Origin: Ascidiaceihabitans sp039975415
GTDB taxonomy: Bacteria; Pseudomonadota; Alphaproteobacteria; Rhodobacterales; Rhodobacteraceae
Length of the DNA: 64,000 nt
NCBI RefSeq assembly: GCF_039975415.1
Contig: NZ_JBDWHD010000005.1
Direction: 5' to 3' (one strand)
Shown: positions 58,907-64,000 of the stretch, piece after piece
Layout of the letters: every line of letters begins with the position of its first letter
Numbering within the stretch: position 1 is the stretch's first letter
Translations under genes and position numbers: made by a program
Notes under the pieces: model-generated
Told to the model about the DNA's origin: nothing
The model's database searches: none
What the model saw: the letters and a program-made list of their open reading frames with translations, nothing else

Positions 58907-61735
58907 ATGCCTAAGAAAATGCTTATCGATGCCACCCACGCGGAAGAAACGCGTGTTGTGGTTGTTGACGACAACAAGGTCGAGGAATTCGACTTTGAAT
59001 CGGAAAACAAACGCCAGCTCGCTGGCAATATTTACCTCGCAAAAGTAACCCGTGTTGAGCCGTCCTTACAGGCGGCCTTTGTTGACTATGGCGGCAATCG
59101 CCATGGTTTCTTGGCGTTCAGCGAGATCCACCCTGATTATTATCAGATCCCCGTTGCGGACCGTGAGGCCCTGATGGAGGAAGAGCGTGCCTATGCCGAA
59201 GCGCAAAAAGCCCGCGAAGAAGAAGACGACAAGCCCAAACGTTCGCGGTCCCGCTCGCGTGGTCGGTCACGCAGCAAATCCAAAGCTGAAGATGTCGCGT
59301 CGGATGACGCCGTCGTCACGGCTGAGGTCGAAAGCGACGAGATCAAGGGCATGGAAACCATTGATCTGGACGATGCGTCCGAGGATGCGGGTGTTGTCGA
59401 AGAGGGCTCGTCTCCGATGGAGACAGTCAAGGAAACCCCTGTTGAGACCCCTGATGCGTCTGAAACAGAAGACGACGCACCCGTTGCTGACGTTTCTGAC
59501 GAAACGGCAGAGGCCGCTGAAGACGACGATGCATCCGATGCTGAGGATGACGATGGCGAAGAAGCCAAAAGCGCCGACGCCACTTCCAAAGATGACAGCA
59601 TCGAATCTGTTGCTGATGAAGACGACAGCGAAGACATTCGCCCGGTCCGCAAGCCGCGCCCACGTCGCTACAAAATTCAGGAAGTTGTCAAAGTACGTCA
59701 AATCCTTCTGGTTCAGGTTGTCAAAGAAGAACGCGGCAACAAAGGCGCTGCCCTGACCACATATCTGTCATTGGCAGGTCGCTACTGCGTCTTGATGCCA
59801 AACACGGCCCGTGGGGGCGGCATTTCACGCAAGATCACCAATGCAGCCGACCGCAAGAAACTGAAAGAAATCGCCAACGAAATCGAAGTGCCAACTGGCG
59901 CAGGTCTGATTGTGCGCACCGCAGGGGCCAAACGCACCAAGGCCGAGATCAAGCGTGACTACGAATATCTGCTGCGCCTTTGGGAACAGATCCGCGAGCT
60001 GACGTTGAAGTCCATTGCGCCCGCGAAAATCTACGAAGAAGGTGACCTGATCAAACGGTCTATCCGTGATCTGTACAACCGCGACATCGACGAGGTCTTT
60101 GTGGAAGGTGAACGGGGCTACCGCATCGCCAAAGACTTCATGAAGATGATCATGCCGTCGCACGCCAAAAACGTGAAGCGCTATGAAGACACGCTGCCCT
60201 TGTTCGCCCGCTATCAGGTGGAAAGCTATCTGGCAGGCATGTTCAATCCCACTGTGCAGCTGAAATCCGGTGGCTACATTGTGATCGGCGTCACCGAAGC
60301 GCTTGTGGCGATTGACGTGAACTCTGGTCGGGCCACCAAAGAGGGTTCCATCGAGGAAACCGCGACCAAGACCAACTTGGAAGCCGCTGAAGAAGTCGCG
60401 CGTCAATTGCGTCTGCGTGACCTTGCCGGTCTGATCGTCATCGACTTTATCGACATGGACGAGCGTAAGAACAACGCCGCTGTTGAAAAGCGCATGAAGG
60501 ACAAGCTGAAAACGGATCGCGCACGCATTCAAGTAGGTCGTATTTCCGGCTTTGGCCTGATGGAAATGTCGCGCCAGCGTCTGCGTCCCGGTATGATCGA
60601 AGCGACAACACAGCCATGTCCAGCTTGCCACGGTACGGGTCTGATCCGGTCCGATGACAACCTTGCGCTGTCAATTTTGCGCCAGATCGAAGAAGAAGGC
60701 ACCCGCCGTCGTTCTCGCGAAGTCTTGGTGCGTTGCCCGGTTGGCATCGCCAACTTCTTGATGAACCAAAAGCGTGAACATATCGCCCAGATCGAAGCGC
60801 GGTACGGCATGTCGGTGCGGATTGAAGGTGATCCAACGCTGATCAGCCCCGATTTTAGCCTTGAGAAATTCAAGACGGCGACACGCCGTGTGCCTGAAGC
60901 CTCTGCGGCGGTTGTGTCGGTTGATACATCCATTATGGACAAAATCGACGAAGCGGATGCCGCTGCCGCAGACAAAGCGGAAGCCGCTGAAATCGAAGCA
61001 GAAGCAAAAGAAAGCACGGACGGGACAGCACCTACAACTGACGATGGAGAAGCCAAACCCAAACGCCGCCGTCGTCGCCGTCGTCGTCGCAAATCGTCGT
61101 CCCAAGACGGCGAAAACGGGTCTGACGCAAATGCAGAAGACGCGCCCCCCGAGGGCGAAGGGACTCAAGCCGAAGCACCTGCAAAACCCGCAGACGCACC
61201 GGTAGAGGCGCAAGCTGAAGGCGCAACACCCGAAGAGACCAAGGCTGAAGCGCCGACATCTGATGCTCCGGCCTCTGAAGAGGTCGCAGCGGAAGAAAAG
61301 CCTGCGAAGCCGAAGCGCACGCGTGCGCCGCGCAAAACGGCGGCTCAGAAGGCTGCAGAGGCCGAAGCGAAAGTCGCAGCTGCGGACGGTGCAGAAGCAG
61401 CGCCTGAGGCAGAGGCGAAGCCGGAAAAGGCCGAAAAGCCGAAACGTGCCCGTGCGCCGCGTAAAACAGCGGCTCAAAAGGCAGCCGAGGCCGCAGCAGC
61501 GGCGGAAGCGGCACAAGCACCTGTTGTTGCGGAAAGTGCTGCAGAGGCTGCACCAGAACCGGTTGCAGAGATCACACCTGAGCCTGTTGTGGAAGCTGCC
61601 CCAGAACCTGTTGCTGAAACGCCAGCCCCGGCGCCGGAACCTGTTGTTGCACAAGCCGCACCAGAACCGGAGCCCAAAGCAGAAGAACCACCAAAGCCGA
61701 AACGGCGCGGGTGGTGGTCCTTGGGCTCCAAATAA
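58907..61735 (+). CDS. rne: Ribonuclease E
   Basis: About 942 residues. N-terminal MLIDATHAEETRVVVVD is the alphaproteobacterial RNase E opening. The S1 RNA-binding domain is split: its first part (NIYLAKVTRVEPSLQAAFVD) and second part (VVKVRQILLVQVVKEERGNK) are separated by about 150 residues of acidic sequence with an Arg/Ser patch (RSRSRSRGRSRSKSK). The catalytic DNase I-like region has VAIDVNSGRATKEGS and IDFIDM; the zinc link is CPACHGTG near 571. The C-terminal third is disordered: Arg-rich, then two copies of APRKTAAQKAAEA, then Pro-Glu repeats, for RNA and degradosome contacts. ATG 58907 is preferred to GTG 58892. Confidence 0.95.
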   Translation: MPKKMLIDATHAEETRVVVVDDNKVEEFDFESENKRQLAGNIYLAKVTRVEPSLQAAFVDYGGNRHGFLAFSEIHPDYYQIPVADREALMEEERAYAEAQKAREEEDDKPKRSRSRSRGRSRSKSKAEDVASDDAVVTAEVESDEIKGMETIDLDDASEDAGVVEEGSSPMETVKETPVETPDASETEDDAPVADVSDETAEAAEDDDASDAEDDDGEEAKSADATSKDDSIESVADEDDSEDIRPVRKPRPRRYKIQEVVKVRQILLVQVVKEERGNKGAALTTYLSLAGRYCVLMPNTARGGGISRKITNAADRKKLKEIANEIEVPTGAGLIVRTAGAKRTKAEIKRDYEYLLRLWEQIRELTLKSIAPAKIYEEGDLIKRSIRDLYNRDIDEVFVEGERGYRIAKDFMKMIMPSHAKNVKRYEDTLPLFARYQVESYLAGMFNPTVQLKSGGYIVIGVTEALVAIDVNSGRATKEGSIEETATKTNLEAAEEVARQLRLRDLAGLIVIDFIDMDERKNNAAVEKRMKDKLKTDRARIQVGRISGFGLMEMSRQRLRPGMIEATTQPCPACHGTGLIRSDDNLALSILRQIEEEGTRRRSREVLVRCPVGIANFLMNQKREHIAQIEARYGMSVRIEGDPTLISPDFSLEKFKTATRRVPEASAAVVSVDTSIMDKIDEADAAAADKAEAAEIEAEAKESTDGTAPTTDDGEAKPKRRRRRRRRRKSSSQDGENGSDANAEDAPPEGEGTQAEAPAKPADAPVEAQAEGATPEETKAEAPTSDAPASEEVAAEEKPAKPKRTRAPRKTAAQKAAEAEAKVAAADGAEAAPEAEAKPEKAEKPKRARAPRKTAAQKAAEAAAAAEAAQAPVVAESAAEAAPEPVAEITPEPVVEAAPEPVAETPAPAPEPVVAQAAPEPEPKAEEPPKPKRRGWWSLGSK

Positions 61736-61757
61736 GCTTTAATATGTTGTGACAGAT

Positions 61758-61791
61758 AAAAAGGCGGATCCAGAAAGGATCCGCCTTTTTT
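61758..61791. terminator. Bidirectional intrinsic terminator between rne and the TusA-like gene
   Basis: AAAAAGGCGGATCC pairs perfectly with GGATCCGCCTTTTTT around a 5-base loop. The A-run and T-run on either side let it end transcription of rne (+) and of the convergent TusA-like gene (-). Confidence 0.92.
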
Positions 61792-61823
61792 CGTTGTGAA
61801 ACCCGCGTCAAACCCGCAAAAAG

Positions 61824-62057
61824 CTAGCCTGCCTTGCGGATCACATAGGCTTGAACGCCATCCTGGTCGCTGCAAGACACCAACACGTGGCCGGCTTCCA
61901 TACAGAACAGAGGCACATCAACAACAGCAGCAGGATCGTCTGCCAGCATGGTCAGCTGCGCACCGATCGCCAGCTTTTGCAGGCGTTTGCGGGCTTTGAG
62001 AACGGGAAGGGGGCACAACAACCCCAGCGCATCAAGTGTGTGTATGTCATCGGTCAT
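61824..62057 (-). CDS. TusA-family sulfurtransferase
   Basis: About 77 residues starting at ATG 62057. The family motif with its active cysteine is LGLLCPLPVLKARKRL. TusA-like proteins pass persulfide sulfur to partners in tRNA thiolation or other sulfur routes. It is alone here, divergent from the ccdA-type gene, so its partner is not evident. Confidence 0.88.
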   Translation of the reverse strand: MTDDIHTLDALGLLCPLPVLKARKRLQKLAIGAQLTMLADDPAAVVDVPLFCMEAGHVLVSCSDQDGVQAYVIRKAG

Positions 62058-62149
62058 AGAAGGCAGATAGGTCCAATGTTTCACCCTGTCCACAAGGTTG
62101 TGACCGGCATCTGCGTGACGCGTTGGAAATTATCGCCTAAGAGAGTGCC

Positions 62150-62902
62150 ATGTTTGGAATAGAAATCATCGACGCAGGGCTTGTGCCTGCCATGCTTGTG
62201 GCTTTGACTGCGGGTATCATCAGCTTTCTCAGCCCCTGCGTACTGCCCATCGTGCCGCCTTATCTGGCCTACATGAGCGGGATGAGCGTGGGCGACATGA
62301 CCAGTCAGGACGCCGACCGTCGCAAGACCATCGTGACGGCGCTGTTTTTTGTCATGGGCTTAAGCACTGTGTTTTTGATCCTTGGATTTGCAGCATCGGC
62401 TTTTGGGATGTTTTTCTTGCAAAATCAGATACTTTTTGCGCAAATCTCAGGTGTAGTGATCATCATTTTTGGCCTGCATTTTGTGGGGGTTTTCCGGATT
62501 CCGTTTCTAGACCAAGAGGCGCGGATTGAGGCGGGGGACCAGGGTGGCTCGTCGTTTGGGGCATATGTTCTCGGGCTTGCCTTCGCGTTCGGGTGGACAC
62601 CATGCATCGGGCCGCAATTGGGTGCGATCCTGTCGTTGGCGGCCTCCGAAGGGTCCGTGGCGCGCGGCACATTATTGTTGGGCATTTATGCGGCCGGATT
62701 GGGCATTCCGTTTTTGCTTGCTGCCATTTTCATCAGCCGTGCCATGGGGGTGATGAACAAGATCAAGCGTCACATGGTCATGATCGAACGGTGCATGGGG
62801 GCGTTGCTGATTTTGGTGGGTCTTGCGATGGTCACGGGGGCCTTCACGTCGATGGCGTTCTGGCTGCTTGAAACCTTCCCTGCATTGGCTGAATTTGGTT
62901 GA
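62150..62902 (+). CDS. ccdA: Cytochrome c biogenesis protein CcdA
   Basis: About 250 residues with six or more membrane segments. Two conserved Pro-Cys sites are present: SFLSPCVLPIVPPYLAYMSG near the N-terminus and GWTPCIGPQLGAIL in the middle. CcdA moves electrons from cytosolic thioredoxin across the membrane to keep apocytochrome c cysteines reduced. AGAGAG precedes the ATG. Confidence 0.94.
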   Translation: MFGIEIIDAGLVPAMLVALTAGIISFLSPCVLPIVPPYLAYMSGMSVGDMTSQDADRRKTIVTALFFVMGLSTVFLILGFAASAFGMFFLQNQILFAQISGVVIIIFGLHFVGVFRIPFLDQEARIEAGDQGGSSFGAYVLGLAFAFGWTPCIGPQLGAILSLAASEGSVARGTLLLGIYAAGLGIPFLLAAIFISRAMGVMNKIKRHMVMIERCMGALLILVGLAMVTGAFTSMAFWLLETFPALAEFG

Positions 62903-62962
62903 TCCCAAGCCCTAGTTTTGCCCCAAATTCTCGCTAAGATGCACCCGAACAAAGGTGCGTCT

Positions 62963-64000
62963 ATGAGCAGTGACAGCCCACAATTGAACAAGCAGCCGGC
63001 ACATAAGCAACCGGTCAAACGGCGCCGGGTGTTCTACATTCCGGGCTATGATCCTATTCATCCGCGTCGCTACCGCGAATTGTACCGATCAGAAGGGCGC
63101 GATCAGGCGCGCATCAGCGGCTATGACATCGCGTTGAAGCCCAAGGCGGGCAAAGGCAACTACGGCTGGCAAGTGGATGCGACCATCGACGGCGAAGACG
63201 TGCATGCGGATGTCGAAGTGCTTGTGTGGTCCGATATTGTGCGGGGCAGCATGGCCACGTCGATTCCGGCCACGTATTGGCAAATGATCCGCACCGCTTG
63301 GGAATACATTGGGTCTGGGGCGCTTTGGCGGTTGATGCGATTGCGCAAGGGGCCGGTGATCGCGGCCCTTTATCCTGTGGGCATGTTGATCGTGCAATTG
63401 CTGGTAGCACTTTTAGCCTTTTATGGTGCGGGCACAGTGATCGCAGAAGCCGCGATTTTGCTGGAAGAGGCCATTTATGGCCCTGTGGTTATCTGGCCGC
63501 GTTGGTTCGAAGAAACGCTTGTTTTGGCTGTCGCGGGCGGGTGCCTTGCCTTCTGGTTGGTGTTGCGTTGGTTCAAGAAAAACGACGGCAAGTTCTTTGT
63601 CTATTACCTGATGCATGACTATGCCTATTCGGCAGCGTCCAAGGGTGAAAACCCACCTGAGCTTGAAACCCGTATGGCGGAATTTCAGTCCACGATTGCG
63701 CAGGCCTTGCGGGATGACGTGGACGAGGTGCTGGTGGTTGGTCATTCCTCAGGTGCGCATCTGGGCGTCTCTATTCTATCGGATCTGATCCGGGCAGGGG
63801 CGGTTCCAAAGCAGGGACCAAAGCTGGCGTTTTTATCTTTGGGGCAGGTGGTGCCGATGGTGTCGTTTTTGCGCCACGCACATCGTTTGCGCGCTGATTT
63901 GCAGTTCTTGTCCGCGCAGGACGCATTGACGTGGGTGGATGTAACAGCGCCCGGTGACGGTTGCGCCTTTGCCTTGTGTGATCCTGTATCGGTGTCCGGT
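62963..64000 (+). CDS. Membrane-associated alpha/beta-hydrolase-like protein (3' end missing)
   Basis: At least 346 residues; the frame is open to the window end. Near the N-terminus RRVFYIPGYDPIHPRRYRELY suggests an alpha/beta-hydrolase first strand and oxyanion turn; the nucleophile elbow is VVGHSSGAHLG. Between them lie two membrane segments (GPVIAALYPVGMLIVQLLVALLAFYGAG and ETLVLAVAGGCLAFWLVL; cited by blocks), an unusual insertion. Substrate unknown. ATG 62963 follows AAAGGTG; ATG 62939 is in frame but has no site. Confidence 0.75.
   Translation, partial: MSSDSPQLNKQPAHKQPVKRRRVFYIPGYDPIHPRRYRELYRSEGRDQARISGYDIALKPKAGKGNYGWQVDATIDGEDVHADVEVLVWSDIVRGSMATSIPATYWQMIRTAWEYIGSGALWRLMRLRKGPVIAALYPVGMLIVQLLVALLAFYGAGTVIAEAAILLEEAIYGPVVIWPRWFEETLVLAVAGGCLAFWLVLRWFKKNDGKFFVYYLMHDYAYSAASKGENPPELETRMAEFQSTIAQALRDDVDEVLVVGHSSGAHLGVSILSDLIRAGAVPKQGPKLAFLSLGQVVPMVSFLRHAHRLRADLQFLSAQDALTWVDVTAPGDGCAFALCDPVSVSG

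Noticed and set aside
60671..61654. Long minus-strand frame over the 3' part of rne
   Set aside because: Antisense of the Ala/Glu/Lys-rich rne tail, giving a Cys/Arg/Phe-rich product with no plausible fold.

Overview
The window reads as chromosome of a marine alphaproteobacterium of the order Rhodobacterales (Roseobacter group). The inference rests on gene content and protein style: an RTX/Hint secreted protein, a corrinoid protein plus a separate homocysteine methyltransferase plus a DUF1638 protein in place of a one-piece MetH, an RNase E with an acidic insert, a DUF1476 protein beside purC, a GTTC-N7-GTTC LexA-type box, and moderate-to-high GC. Genes are dense and often overlap by 1-4 bases (ATGA, GTGA, TGATG), which shows several long operons.

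Layout. 1-4.0 kb: end of an RTX/Hint protein, a poorly coding gap, then a glycosyltransferase-sulfotransferase fusion preceded by a tiny membrane-peptide gene. 4.3-8.4 kb: lon, an HU-like protein with a Lys/Ala-rich tail, and two tRNA-Val genes flanking a histidine phosphatase. 8.4-17.4 kb: a complete haem-uptake locus made of two divergent units, one encoding receptor, small Cys-rich exported protein, ExbB, two ExbD and TonB, the other encoding HmuS-T-U-V. 17.4-25.5 kb: an 11-gene thiamine operon behind a TPP riboswitch (thiD-O-S-G-E-F, then a ThiXYZ-type transporter interleaved with two different TenA proteins). It combines thiazole synthesis with import and salvage of the pyrimidine.

26.67-41.50 kb is a genomic island. 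An exact 18-base copy of the 3' end of the tRNA-Ile2(CAT) gene at 41.5 kb recurs at 26.67 kb, and a deleted tyrosine integrase lies beside the intact tRNA. The cargo is an HTH protein, an S41-like protease, and a catabolic module: ProXVW-type betaine transporter, two enolase-superfamily enzymes, aldehyde dehydrogenase, GMC (choline-dehydrogenase-like) oxidoreductase, an EamA transporter and a BetI-like TetR regulator. The two divergent promoter regions of the module share an identical 16-base element, the best candidate for the regulator's operator. I infer uptake and stepwise oxidation of a quaternary-amine-like or hydroxylated compound whose identity cannot be read from sequence.

41.6-64 kb is core genome: porin, purMN, rnd, lipoprotein, sufE, the split methionine synthase parts around a radical SAM gene that carries a LexA-type box, an MprF-like membrane protein, a DUF1476 protein, purC-purS-purQ, a DctB/DctD-like two-component pair whose regulator lacks the GAFTGA loop, rne, a TusA-like protein, CcdA and the start of a membrane hydrolase.

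Starts were chosen from ribosome binding sites and overlaps. Family calls are from motifs read by eye; no database search was possible.
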